From IMG/VR virus record IMGVR_UViG_3300025141_000562, positions 1 to 28,394 of that record: 28,394 nt of DNA, one strand, 5' to 3'. Within the stretch, counting starts at the first letter, position 1. Each line of letters starts with the position of its first letter. This stretch comes from a virus. The notes below the pieces were generated by a model. It was given only the letters and a program-made list of their open reading frames with translations. It was not told the DNA's origin and did no database searches. This document shows, one piece after another, positions 15,634-23,375 of this stretch. The translations under genes were made by a program, and so were the position numbers.

Positions 15634-16223
15634 CGGTCAATCACAAACACAACAAGGTTTATTCTTGCCGGCCGGCCTGTTGTCGGACCAGTGTCCGGGC
15701 CATGGTGAGTAAACTCAAAGGAGACCTCATGCTGCGTCCCAGCCTCAACGCGATACGCCCAAACGATCCCAGCGCCCCCGTTGGCCTCAAGGTTATACAC
15801 AGAGGGCTGCTCATACGAACCCGTCTGAGTGCCCTGAGCAATCGAGCGGGCCGAGAGTCTTAGCCTAGCCCTCCTCGGCCCAATGACGTAGTTGGTGGTC
15901 GAGCTCGCATCCCACGACGCGCTAGCCGTAACATAGACCCCATTGTCCGGCCGGACGGGAAACGAAAGGCGGGCCAACTCCGTATAGGCGGGGTAGTGGG
16001 GGGGGTACGTGGAGGAATCAAACTCCGCGTACTTCCCCGCGATCTCCTTGTACGCCTCCCCCGGCTTGACGTGGAACTGGTCAAGAGAACCCCGGTCTAC
16101 ATTGACCCAAGTCAGGCCATTAACCGCGTCCTGGATGTCCTCGAGGTTGTCTTTTATGTCCCCGGGCCGCGTCAACTCCCCCTCCTGCTCTCGGAGATCT
16201 TTTGTGTATGTGTAGATGGGCAT
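15630..16223 (-). CDS. 197-aa beta-rich tail or appendage protein
   Basis: ATG at 16223 overlaps the upstream stop by one base (TGATG); no clear Shine-Dalgarno sequence is seen. Residues about 10-35 form a helix (GDIKDNLEDIQDAVNGL), then NVDRGSLDQFHV, a pattern I associate with the neck of phage tail-attached proteins. A beta-sandwich-like region follows (ARLRLSARSI, GIVWAYRVEAG, EVSFEFTHHG) and the protein ends on a strand, INLVVFVIDR. The start MPIYTYT looks like an FmdB zinc-ribbon opening, but there are no cysteines, so that was rejected. It is coupled at both ends to neighbours of similar layout, which suggests a hetero-oligomeric appendage. Function unknown. Confidence 0.65.
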   Translation of the reverse strand: MPIYTYTKDLREQEGELTRPGDIKDNLEDIQDAVNGLTWVNVDRGSLDQFHVKPGEAYKEIAGKYAEFDSSTYPPHYPAYTELARLSFPVRPDNGVYVTASASWDASSTTNYVIGPRRARLRLSARSIAQGTQTGSYEQPSVYNLEANGGAGIVWAYRVEAGTQHEVSFEFTHHGPDTGPTTGRPARINLVVFVIDR

Positions 16224-16984
16224 CAGCGGTACAGCCCAAACGCGAAGATGTTTGCCCGAGTAACGTGCAACTTCCAGTCGCTGTTATTCAGGAGTGACCG
16301 GAAGAGGACGCTTGGGGAAAACTCAACCGGACCACCGCGCACAAAGAAGCAGGACACGGTGGAGATAGAGCACCCGTGAATGTAGGAGTTGAACCCCCCC
16401 ACAGCCTCTGCAGCGGAGAGGCCGCCCTGGCTACTGCGAATCCTAAGGTGCAGGCTCCCTCTCTGCTCCTGGTCTAAAGCCTCGGCCCAGTCCGCTGCTG
16501 AATAAGTCTTCGCCGCCTTCTTTTGCTGCCCCGCGATGGTGGGGTCGGGCGGGTCCACAGAAAGGTCGATGTAGTCCCCGCGGGTGGTCGGCTCAATACG
16601 AAGTGGATTTGCAACCACGGCAGAGACCGACGCCCCGACAATCCAAGGGGCATCGCCGCGAGAAACAGCCTTCAGCCTCAGGCCTTTCCGCCCAAGGTCA
16701 TACCAAGACCCCTGATTGGACGAGGTAAACTCCCTAATCGGGACGCCGGCGGCGGCAAGCTTCTCTTTATAGAGGAACGAATTGTCGACCCCAATGATGT
16801 CACTTATCCCGTTGTGGTCAGGATCGAAGGGGGCAACAACAAGATCCCTGCCTATCGTATTCGGAGCGACGTTGTTCTGATCTACCCCAGATAGGTGCTC
16901 CCGGATGCGCTGAAACTCTGCCCAAACGTCGCCCGGGACATCCGCATGGCCACTCTTTGGGTAACTGCCTTTTCGGTAGTACAC
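16223..16984 (-). CDS. 253-aa beta-rich tail or appendage protein
   Basis: GTG start at 16984, 4 nt after the preceding stop, with GAGG about 8 nt upstream. Residues about 15-45 form a helix and neck (VWAEFQRIREHLSGVDQNN, then APNTIGRDL). Next come DPDHNGISD, an acidic loop that could bind a metal (speculative), and a beta-rich body with segments LHLRIRSS, GCSISTVSCFFVRG and a final strand ANIFAFGLYR. The end and the helix-neck arrangement parallel the 197-aa protein encoded next. Cys residues occur in the strand before the final one. No enzyme family is recognised. Its position after the nozzle gene suggests a tail-attached protein; a receptor-binding role is possible but unproven. Confidence 0.65.
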   Translation of the reverse strand: MYYRKGSYPKSGHADVPGDVWAEFQRIREHLSGVDQNNVAPNTIGRDLVVAPFDPDHNGISDIIGVDNSFLYKEKLAAAGVPIREFTSSNQGSWYDLGRKGLRLKAVSRGDAPWIVGASVSAVVANPLRIEPTTRGDYIDLSVDPPDPTIAGQQKKAAKTYSAADWAEALDQEQRGSLHLRIRSSQGGLSAAEAVGGFNSYIHGCSISTVSCFFVRGGPVEFSPSVLFRSLLNNSDWKLHVTRANIFAFGLYR

Positions 16985-16988
16985 GACG

Positions 16989-17195
16989 CTAGCCTCGGTG
17001 ATTCTCTATGGCCCGGATGGCCCGAAGGACGCTCATTGGCTTCTCAAGGGTAACAAGACCCCCCACACCAACCCTCTTCAACACAAAGTTCGCCCGCCTG
17101 TCCAGAGAGAACGACGAGGGGGCCCCAATGTTCGCCCGCTTCATGGCGCGCTCGAGGCGCACCGTGAGGCGCTCCATGTCATCGACCTCACTCAT
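16989..17195 (-). CDS. 68-aa helical protein of unknown function
   Basis: The start is placed at ATG 17195, which overlaps the nozzle stop as ATGA and has GGAG about 9 nt upstream. The protein begins MSEVDDMERLTVRLERAM, an amphipathic helix, and has a hydrophobic middle (NFVLKRVGVGGLVTLEK) and a basic C-terminal helix (SVLRAIRAIENHRG). There is no Cys, no transmembrane helix and no known motif. Tight coupling to the nozzle gene and the following appendage genes suggests a tail-assembly chaperone or small structural connector, but that rests only on context. Confidence 0.55.
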   Translation of the reverse strand: MSEVDDMERLTVRLERAMKRANIGAPSSFSLDRRANFVLKRVGVGGLVTLEKPMSVLRAIRAIENHRG

Positions 17196-19606
17196 CGTTG
17201 GCGCTCCGCACCCTTGCTCGCTCGCCACAAAACAAACCCATCAAGGCCAAACGGCTCATCGCTATTGCTGTTCTCAAACTCAATCTCAATCTCCCGACAA
17301 ACCACCGAGTTCGGGAAGACGATCCGCTGAAACAACTGAGGCTCGCCACTCCATGATGAGGTCCCCCAGGACTTGCCTGCGCCGCCCCATCCCGTTTTCT
17401 GGGTGAGGTCCGTGTTCTGGTCCTTCTGGGCCGACGTTCCGCTCTGGTGGAGTTTGAACGTCCTCTCGCCCTCAGCGACAGGGTTCCGGTTCTTGTACCA
17501 CCGCACAGTGAGTTCGTGGTCTCCGGCGTAGGGGAAGAAGACGTCAATCCCAGTGACCTCCATCTCCTCCACAGAGTCCCAGCTCGTCTGGTTCGCGCTG
17601 TAGGGCCCAAATCGAATCCTCCCGGCACACGCCCCGGCAGACACGACGTCTCGCCCTCCCCTAAACTCGCCGGGGGCAAACTCATAAGAGTACGAGTCGC
17701 CAAGCCCCCAGATAACAAGATCTGAGTTGCGAATCGGGTCGCCCTTCTTCTTGGGGGAAGTCTTCTTGCCGCCGACTAGCGGACTTACGCCCCGCTCGGG
17801 CTCGCCTCGGGGCTTCAACTTCAGCTTCTTCTCGTCGTGCTGGACGGCAAGAATCGCCTCGCCCTTGTAGTGGGCTGATGCTGTGATCTTCTGGCCCTTG
17901 ATGATCGTAATGGCGTCGAGCTGGTAGTGATAGCAAATGACCGTGTCGTTCACGGAGTCCGGGCCAGACTGGAGGGAGATAAACAGACGCCGCTCAGCCT
18001 CATCTAGCCACGAGGTTGCTGTGGAGAGCCCGCCCTTGTAGACATTCTCCCACCAGGCGTTCAGGTTTTTCGACAGGGGCTTGATGCTTCCCCCGTTGTA
18101 CTGATAGACCCCATGCCGACCGACGAAGACAAGCCTCCCATACGCCCTGATTGCAGCTCGCGGGGCGAGGCTCCCCACAGACTCATCCACCGGAGTCAAG
18201 ATGGGGGAGCCGTCGGCCAGGGCCGTTACTTGCCAGATGGAGTCTTCCTTAAAGACAATCAAGGAATCCTCAAAGGCGTAAAGCCCCGTGATGTCAGACC
18301 CCTCTGAACTATTCACGTCCAGAAACTGAAGGGCAGACGACATCTGCTCCGGAAGGTCCTGGTCGCTGTAGGAGACGATAGAGGGGGTCTCTGGGGACAC
18401 GTAGTACCCACGTCCGCGAAAGAAGGCCACGAACCTGCTAGTCGGAGGAGCCATTAGCTCCTCCTTCAGCGGCGACCCGGTGGCGGCCGACTCAAGCGTG
18501 TCTTCGTGGTCGTAGACGATCTTCTCGTTCACAGCAACTTGGCGCCAGAAGTAGTACTCCCCGTCCCGAGCTCGCTTGTAGATGTTCCTCCAGACGATGT
18601 CTGGCTGAGTCGGCCTGTCTAGCCCGCTGATGTGAATGACTGAGCGATGGGGGTTCCTTGTCAGCGGAGTCCCCCCGCTTCCGTCGTTCGGGTTCTGGGT
18701 CTCCTCGATCCAGCAGTGCGGGCCCTTGGTCGCGGCACGAACGTCGTTAAACGAGGCAAACTTATACGTTTCCCCAGTTACAGCAAACTCCCCCGCCTCG
18801 CTCGGAGGACCCTCTGCTCCGCTCGCGCTGACAAAGGTCGCCCGGTACTGGAATTTCTGAACAACACTAGTCCCATTTCCCCGGTCGCCCTCACCAATGC
18901 CCACAAACTCGTCGTTTATCGAGAAGTCGGGGTGAAGGTTCTTGTCATCTGGGTTCGGGGTAACCGAAACCGCCCGCGGAGGGGCCGGCCTCTCCTGAAC
19001 CCCAACCCTCGAGGCGTAGTCACCGTTCCACTTCAGGTTTGCATCAACGCCATTAACAATAAACAGAAACCCGCCCCAGTTCGTGAAGTAATCTCCGCCA
19101 AACTGGTCCTCAGGCAAGACCCTTCGCGCCGCAATGAATTGGTCGCCCCGTGGGTCTGTAGAGTAACTCTCCTGCCACGGGCTCCCCTCCCCAATGTGGG
19201 GAAGGTCCATGTTCTCGAGGCTGTCGCACCTAACAACCAGCACCCGACCCGCTCGGTACTTGTCTTTTGTGGCTCCACCCTCCGTCAGTGGGTCCGAAGA
19301 CAGGTCTGGGTAGTGCAACTCCGCGTCACCACTGTCCCCGGACAGGGATACCACAAGCTCCATTGGGCCACCCTTCGCCTGGAAGGGTGTGATTGCGTTA
19401 ATCCTCGTATTCAGTAGATGGTGGTTTCGCCAGTGCCAGTCCACTAGGTTTCTGACGGCCTTTGCCTTCTCGACCGTACCGACCACCTGGAAGTAACAAC
19501 CGTCAACCTGACGGGCCTCCCCGTTAGACAACCAGACCTGATCACTAAGCCCCCTAGTCAGGAGGGGGACCGCCCGGACTCCAGGACCCTGTGCAATTCT
19601 AGCCAC
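17192..19606 (-). CDS. Tail nozzle / tail tubular protein B-like (T7 gp12, P22 gp10 type)
   Basis: 804 aa, GTG start at 19606, 9 nt after the adaptor stop, with a weak GGGGG upstream. The central part carries repeated beta-propeller-like strands, notably FEDSLIVFKEDSIWQVT followed by YGRLVFVGRHGVYQYNGGS and PLSKNL. This 'energy reading, then gdGvyxydGgs' pattern is typical of podoviral nozzle and stabilisation proteins, which form the distal end of the short tail and gate DNA. An Ig/FN3-like segment (YRATFVSASGAEGPPSEAG) sits near residues 260-280. A Lys/Arg-rich low-complexity insertion occurs at about 588-626. The C-terminal part (CREIEIEFEN, then DGFVLW) is a further beta domain. The length is close to T7 gp12 (about 790 aa). 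The adaptor gene just upstream matches the usual T7 order 11-12. Confidence 0.85.
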   Translation of the reverse strand: MARIAQGPGVRAVPLLTRGLSDQVWLSNGEARQVDGCYFQVVGTVEKAKAVRNLVDWHWRNHHLLNTRINAITPFQAKGGPMELVVSLSGDSGDAELHYPDLSSDPLTEGGATKDKYRAGRVLVVRCDSLENMDLPHIGEGSPWQESYSTDPRGDQFIAARRVLPEDQFGGDYFTNWGGFLFIVNGVDANLKWNGDYASRVGVQERPAPPRAVSVTPNPDDKNLHPDFSINDEFVGIGEGDRGNGTSVVQKFQYRATFVSASGAEGPPSEAGEFAVTGETYKFASFNDVRAATKGPHCWIEETQNPNDGSGGTPLTRNPHRSVIHISGLDRPTQPDIVWRNIYKRARDGEYYFWRQVAVNEKIVYDHEDTLESAATGSPLKEELMAPPTSRFVAFFRGRGYYVSPETPSIVSYSDQDLPEQMSSALQFLDVNSSEGSDITGLYAFEDSLIVFKEDSIWQVTALADGSPILTPVDESVGSLAPRAAIRAYGRLVFVGRHGVYQYNGGSIKPLSKNLNAWWENVYKGGLSTATSWLDEAERRLFISLQSGPDSVNDTVICYHYQLDAITIIKGQKITASAHYKGEAILAVQHDEKKLKLKPRGEPERGVSPLVGGKKTSPKKKGDPIRNSDLVIWGLGDSYSYEFAPGEFRGGRDVVSAGACAGRIRFGPYSANQTSWDSVEEMEVTGIDVFFPYAGDHELTVRWYKNRNPVAEGERTFKLHQSGTSAQKDQNTDLTQKTGWGGAGKSWGTSSWSGEPQLFQRIVFPNSVVCREIEIEFENSNSDEPFGLDGFVLWRASKGAERQR

Positions 19607-19615
19607 AGCAGCCCC

Positions 19616-20980
19616 CTATGAGGTGCTCACGGTTCGCGGCCAGCGGCCGTTACCGAGGTGCTCCCCGTAGACGTCTGGCTCGCCGCGACCAATCTGAACA
19701 ACCGTTCCGGGGTCGGAGTCCTCGTCCCGCTCCATCCGCTCAACCATCTCCATCGCGATGCCCCGCTTCTGGGCCGCCGCCGAGTGGCTCTCAGACTCGC
19801 CCAGAGCGTAACTCTCAGCCAGGTCTAGGATGGCTGGCTGAAACTGCAGTGGAACCACAGGGACGTCCGTATCTAGGGTCATCTCTTTTGGCGCCACAAA
19901 GAAGGTCATGTCGACAACGTACTCCTCGTCGGGCGGGGGCCACAGTCGAATGTGCTCCGACCCACTAACCTCAGAGGCCCGGGGTGCCACGGCGCCAATG
20001 TTCGTGTCCATCGCCGCACCTGTGGTGTCGAGGTCGAAATGCTTGAACCCGAGTTGCGAGTCAACGTACAGGTCCTGCAGGGTGGTCGTGGTGAAGTCTG
20101 TGGTGGGGGCGTTCCTGTGGTGGAAGAACTCTGAGCCACCAACCTTGGTGCGATAGATGGCTACACCGAAGTCTGCCCGACGCTCATAGGAGAGCTCGAC
20201 AGTGTTCCCCAGGGCGGTTACCGAGGTTGTCCCGGTCGGAGAGAATGGCCCCATCTCCTGAGTCTTCGTGTTGAGGTAGCAGTACTTGTACCCGTAGGCT
20301 CCGGTAGCCATGGCGCCGCCCCCCACGGGAGTCCCAAAAGTTGGGGCCGATGATGGGGCGGGGATGAGGCTGTGTCGCTCGATGGCGTAGAACTGTGGGT
20401 AGGAGTCGTAGTCCTTCACCGTCAGCGTCTTCATGTGCTGGGGAAGGAGGCTTTGCTCGGGAACGTGGTAGACGAACCCGTTGCCTGTGCAGATGATCGA
20501 CTCAATCCCAGACGTTCCGGCCGGCAAAGGGTACTCGTCGAAGTAGATCTTCCAGGAGTCCCGGTAGGTCGGCGGGGTATCGCCTGGGGCCAACGCGGGC
20601 GAGTTCGCTCCCCCGTAAAGCGCCTCGAGATAGGCGTTCGTGGCCGAGTCATGGCTTGCAATCCGGTGAACCGTCCCGTCTGGGCAGGCCAGGCGAGCCC
20701 CAGACCGGGTGTGATTGCCAGCAATGGCTGTCATGTTGGCTACGATGCGGCTTCCATTTGTAAACGTCGCCCCAGCCACCGCTGTCGTGGGGTAGTCCGA
20801 TGCCGTAACAGACTCTGGCGCATGTGTACTGAACTGGTGCGTTCGACGCAGCCAGCTCCAGGTCTGGCGGCGACCACAGATTGTCATGTATGCGTCGTTA
20901 ACAAAGTCCCCTAGTCGGGACTCATTTCCGTCGAATCCGCGCCGCCTACCTAGGCGCTGCTTGAGTGTCGCAAAGTTCAC
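19616..20980 (-). CDS. Head-tail adaptor (T7 gp11 / P22 gp4-like) with an extra beta domain
   Basis: 454 aa, GTG start at 20980 with GGAGG about 6 nt upstream. The N-terminal 45 residues (NFATLKQRLGRRRGF, then LGDFVNDAYMTICGRRQTWSWL) form the helical opening typical of gp4/gp11-like connectors that dock on the portal. The C-terminal region also reads as helical (FQPAILDLAESYALGE, then AAQKRGIAMEMVERMERDE), as in this family. Between them lies a large beta-rich insertion of about 300 residues, including GYKYCYLNTKTQEMGPFSP, which resembles a FN3/Ig-type repeat. The protein is more than twice the length of T7 gp11 (196 aa), so the insertion probably forms extra density at the neck or binds appendages. 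The gene lies just after a strong hairpin and just before the nozzle gene. Confidence 0.75.
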   Translation of the reverse strand: MNFATLKQRLGRRRGFDGNESRLGDFVNDAYMTICGRRQTWSWLRRTHQFSTHAPESVTASDYPTTAVAGATFTNGSRIVANMTAIAGNHTRSGARLACPDGTVHRIASHDSATNAYLEALYGGANSPALAPGDTPPTYRDSWKIYFDEYPLPAGTSGIESIICTGNGFVYHVPEQSLLPQHMKTLTVKDYDSYPQFYAIERHSLIPAPSSAPTFGTPVGGGAMATGAYGYKYCYLNTKTQEMGPFSPTGTTSVTALGNTVELSYERRADFGVAIYRTKVGGSEFFHHRNAPTTDFTTTTLQDLYVDSQLGFKHFDLDTTGAAMDTNIGAVAPRASEVSGSEHIRLWPPPDEEYVVDMTFFVAPKEMTLDTDVPVVPLQFQPAILDLAESYALGESESHSAAAQKRGIAMEMVERMERDEDSDPGTVVQIGRGEPDVYGEHLGNGRWPRTVSTS

Positions 20981-21002
20981 CTGAGCCTCCAGTTCGGGGG
21001 TT

Positions 21003-21035
21003 TAGGGGTGCGGGGCAGGTCACCCCGCACCCCTA
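21003..21035 (-). terminator. Perfect 13-bp GC hairpin, terminator-like without U-tract
   Basis: Bases 21003-21015 (TAGGGGTGCGGGG) pair perfectly with 21023-21035 around a 7-nt loop. On the transcribed minus strand it falls between the 162-aa gene and the adaptor gene, 23 nt before the GTG start. The next minus-strand bases are AAACCCCCGAAC, so there is no U-run. It could be a weak or factor-assisted terminator, an RNA-stability element or a processing site between capsid and tail genes. A comparable role is played by the T7 terminator after gene 10. Confidence 0.65.
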
Positions 21036-21049
21036 GAGATTACCCGAGT

Positions 21050-21538
21050 CTAGCGACCGGGAGGCGATACTCGGAACAGGAGTTGAACAAGGAACTCAGT
21101 GTCGGACTGGTCAACGCCGGAGTCATTCTTCGTCATGGTGAGTTTCAAAATGTCACCCTCAGCTAGGAAGACCTTCTTCGGGGTCGCGGCCTCAGGACCA
21201 TCAACGTCCAGTGCATACGAAGTGTCTTCGGTCATCCCAGAGATACTGGTCAGCCCGGTTCCGCCCATATCATCTGAGCCAACCTGCAACATGAACGTCC
21301 AGTAATTCGCCGCGTGAGCCGCGATGGTTACCGAGGGGATGACGAGCGCGGACTCGAGCTTCCACATCCCACCCGCCGAAACGGCCGGGGCAACAAAACA
21401 GCTCCTAGAGACCGTGTCGGCGTCTCCAAAATGATTGATGACTATTGGAACAAGACCGACGCCGTGAACCCGGTTTCCGCCCTTAATAGCGTTCCAGATG
21501 GGGCGGCCGAAGCCTGTAGGTGCAGTAGTAGTAGCCAT
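21050..21538 (-). CDS. 162-aa jelly-roll-like virion protein
   Basis: ATG at 21538; upstream AGAGAGAAA is only a weak ribosome-binding site. After a short arm, the chain shows the pattern 'SRSCFVAPAVSAGGMWKL, ESALVIPSV, NYWTFMLQVG', then a 'VFLAEGDILKLTM' segment and a final strand FLVQLLFRV. Many small phage virion proteins follow this order of strands, with an [R/S]xFxVAP opening and a GDxLxL segment near the end. They are usually annotated only as structural or decoration proteins. It lies between the capsid genes and the tail adaptor and is bracketed by two GC hairpins. It could be a capsid decoration protein or a head fibre. The fold is inferred from pattern only. Confidence 0.65.
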   Translation of the reverse strand: MATTTAPTGFGRPIWNAIKGGNRVHGVGLVPIVINHFGDADTVSRSCFVAPAVSAGGMWKLESALVIPSVTIAAHAANYWTFMLQVGSDDMGGTGLTSISGMTEDTSYALDVDGPEAATPKKVFLAEGDILKLTMTKNDSGVDQSDTEFLVQLLFRVSPPGR

Positions 21539-21567
21539 AATAGTTTCTCTCTTTCTCGACCTGGTTA

Positions 21568-21591
21568 GGTGGGGGGCCGAAACCCCCCACC
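21568..21591 (-). terminator. 9-bp GC hairpin between capsid-associated gene and 162-aa gene
   Basis: GGTGGGGGG (21568-21576) pairs with CCCCCCACC (21583-21591) around a 6-nt loop (CCGAAA; TTTCGG on the minus strand). It lies in the 104-nt gap 21539-21642. No U-tract follows on the minus strand, so intrinsic termination would be weak. With the hairpin at 21003-21035 it flanks the 162-aa gene on both sides. Confidence 0.6.
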
Positions 21592-21642
21592 CTCAGGCGT
21601 GTTGCCCGCCGACGACCCTAAAGCGGCCGACGAGCGAGTTTG

Positions 21643-22251
21643 TTAACCGGCAATGCCGATTGGGTTGTTGAACAACATCACCGGAGCGACCACATAAGCG
21701 TCAGCAGCAGTGACCGCAGTGGTCACTAGTGCCTTGGCCCGAACGGTCTGGTGAAAGTCGCTGTAGTGCGCGGCATTCGTGAACGAGTCCCCAAATGTAC
21801 TGATCTGGTTGCTAGCCGCGCTCTGAGTGACAGAGGTAACCAGTTTTCCGGCAGGAGCAGCCCCGACGTTGGAGTCACCGACATAAAGCCAGCAACCCTT
21901 CGTCAGGTTGACCGAGACGTAGTAGACGTTCGCAAGGCAGGCTCCAGCAATCACGACGCTAATCGTGTCTCCTGCGTCACCAGCCGAGGTCCGACCACTG
22001 CCGTCCAATGCCATCGTGGGATACGTTGCCGCATCCACGACGCCAAAGGTTGGCGACTCAAGGTCATCCTGTGCGGGGTTTGAATCCGTAATGTAAGCCG
22101 TCCACTTGAAGGCATACGTCTTCAGGTCGTCAACGGCCGCGACGACCGGAGCGAACTCAGGAACAAGCTTGACTACGTCGCCATAGAAAACAGTCGCGCC
22201 TGCGGCAATCGTAGCCTCAACAACAACGCGGGTAGGGTCTGAAAGTGCCAT
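21643..22251 (-). CDS. Putative capsid decoration / head-associated protein
   Basis: 202 aa from the ATG at 22251. This start is chosen because AAGGA (22260-22264) is 8 nt upstream; an earlier in-frame start would overlap the capsid gene. The N-terminus VVEATIAAGATVFYGDVVKLV and the later GDTISVVIAGACLANVYYVSVNL and CWLYVGD stretches form a run of short strands. They resemble the small beta-barrel of DUF2190-type capsid decoration proteins (a control element of 'GDTVxVxxxGxxxxxx' type). An Ala-rich tail ends AAPVMLFNNPIG-like. It follows the major capsid gene by 14 nt, the typical location for a decoration or head-stabilising protein. Family membership is tentative, and a structural role is likely. 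Confidence 0.65.
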   Translation of the reverse strand: MALSDPTRVVVEATIAAGATVFYGDVVKLVPEFAPVVAAVDDLKTYAFKWTAYITDSNPAQDDLESPTFGVVDAATYPTMALDGSGRTSAGDAGDTISVVIAGACLANVYYVSVNLTKGCWLYVGDSNVGAAPAGKLVTSVTQSAASNQISTFGDSFTNAAHYSDFHQTVRAKALVTTAVTAADAYVVAPVMLFNNPIGIAG

Positions 22252-22265
22252 TTTAGTATTCCTTT

Positions 22266-23348
22266 CTAGGCGCTGTAGGCGCCGCCAGCAAAGTTGAAGC
22301 AACCCTGCTCGCGGAGGTTGTTGACGGTAAGGATGCCGTGGAACTTAGTCTTGGAAATCCAAGCCCATTGTTCCTGCGCGAGGCGCCAGTCATCCATGAA
22401 GAAGTGAGCATTGGGATTAATCCAAAGCTTCATATTGCCCAGGTTGGTCTGGCCCTTGCTCTTGCCCTTGACGGGGTCGAGGTATCCAGGCTCAAAGTTG
22501 TGGCCCGAAGCGCCGCTCGGAGAGCCGCCCGTCAGGTTCAACATGAAGCCCTCACCACTGTTCTCAGTGATGTTGTAGTCGGGAATGACCAGAGCACCCT
22601 TGAATCGGAGGCTAGTGAAGCCGGCGCTTCCCATGTCCTCGTCAACCAGAGCTCGCTCGGGACCACACCATTCCTCGTAGCCGTCGTAGACAGCCGGGTC
22701 GACCAACATAACGTCAGGACGACGTCCGAACTTGGCGCACTCTCGGTAGAGCTTGGTCCAGGTTGGAATACCCTGAGCCATGAAGCCGCCACCAATCTGT
22801 TGGAACTGGTTGTGGTGGTAGGTCGGGTTCTTGGTGACGTTACCAACCGTGCCGGTCTGCGCGGAAGGAGCAGCAAAATCAATCATTCCGCGAATACCGT
22901 CGATGTCGCCACTCACGCTGCTTGCAGTGTGAAGCTGCTCCTCGATGTAGTTCCGCATCGTGATCGCGCACTGCGTGAGCTCGGCATCAAGAAGCTTGCC
23001 GATCTGACGTTTCGCGCCCTGGTTGAGGTCCACCTTGTCGCAAGCGACAACCGACTGGCAGGAAATCTGACCCCAACTGTCCCAAATGAACGGCTTGGCA
23101 AACTCGCTGTCAGCGGTGTTCAGTACCTGGGATCCCTGATAGGTCTGAACGTTAGGGTTTTCGGCATGTACGAACGGAATTCGCGCATAAGGTGCTGCTT
23201 CCAGGTGGATAGCCCCCTTCTTGTACATGAGGTACAAGAGAGGTGACTGCTCCAGGATAAGCCAAACCAGCTTTTCCCAAGAAGCACCCCACGTAAGCGA
23301 GAACGCCTTCGTGTAGTCACTAAGAGTTGTTGAAAATGGAGCGCCCAT
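22266..23348 (-). CDS. Major capsid protein
   Basis: 360 aa, ATG at 23348 with GAGG upstream. The gene follows the scaffold, the classic position for the coat protein. Sequence features fit an HK97-fold coat: an N-terminal helical region (LSDYTKAFSLTWGASWEKLVW), a long spine-helix-like segment (LLDAELTQCAITMRNYIEEQL), a central P-domain with VMLVDPAVYDGYEEW, and a C-terminal beta segment with KLWINPNAHFFMDDW. The length of 360 aa is usual for podoviral coat proteins (T7 gp10A is 345 aa). There is no separate protease domain and no N-terminal delta region; the adjacent scaffold supplies assembly. A broad match to other phage major-capsid families is probable, but the exact family cannot be named from the sequence alone. 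Confidence 0.85.
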   Translation of the reverse strand: MGAPFSTTLSDYTKAFSLTWGASWEKLVWLILEQSPLLYLMYKKGAIHLEAAPYARIPFVHAENPNVQTYQGSQVLNTADSEFAKPFIWDSWGQISCQSVVACDKVDLNQGAKRQIGKLLDAELTQCAITMRNYIEEQLHTASSVSGDIDGIRGMIDFAAPSAQTGTVGNVTKNPTYHHNQFQQIGGGFMAQGIPTWTKLYRECAKFGRRPDVMLVDPAVYDGYEEWCGPERALVDEDMGSAGFTSLRFKGALVIPDYNITENSGEGFMLNLTGGSPSGASGHNFEPGYLDPVKGKSKGQTNLGNMKLWINPNAHFFMDDWRLAQEQWAWISKTKFHGILTVNNLREQGCFNFAGGAYSA

Positions 23349-23375
23349 TTGTTGTGTTTCCTCGTAAGCCTATGG

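Noticed and set aside
15630-16223. FmdB-like zinc ribbon in the 197-aa protein because of the MPIYTYT start
   Set aside because: There are no cysteines in the protein, so the likeness is superficial.
22252-22302. Longer start (17 extra residues) for the capsid-associated gene
   Set aside because: It would overlap the capsid gene end and lacks a ribosome-binding site, while ATG 22251 has AAGGA 8 nt upstream.
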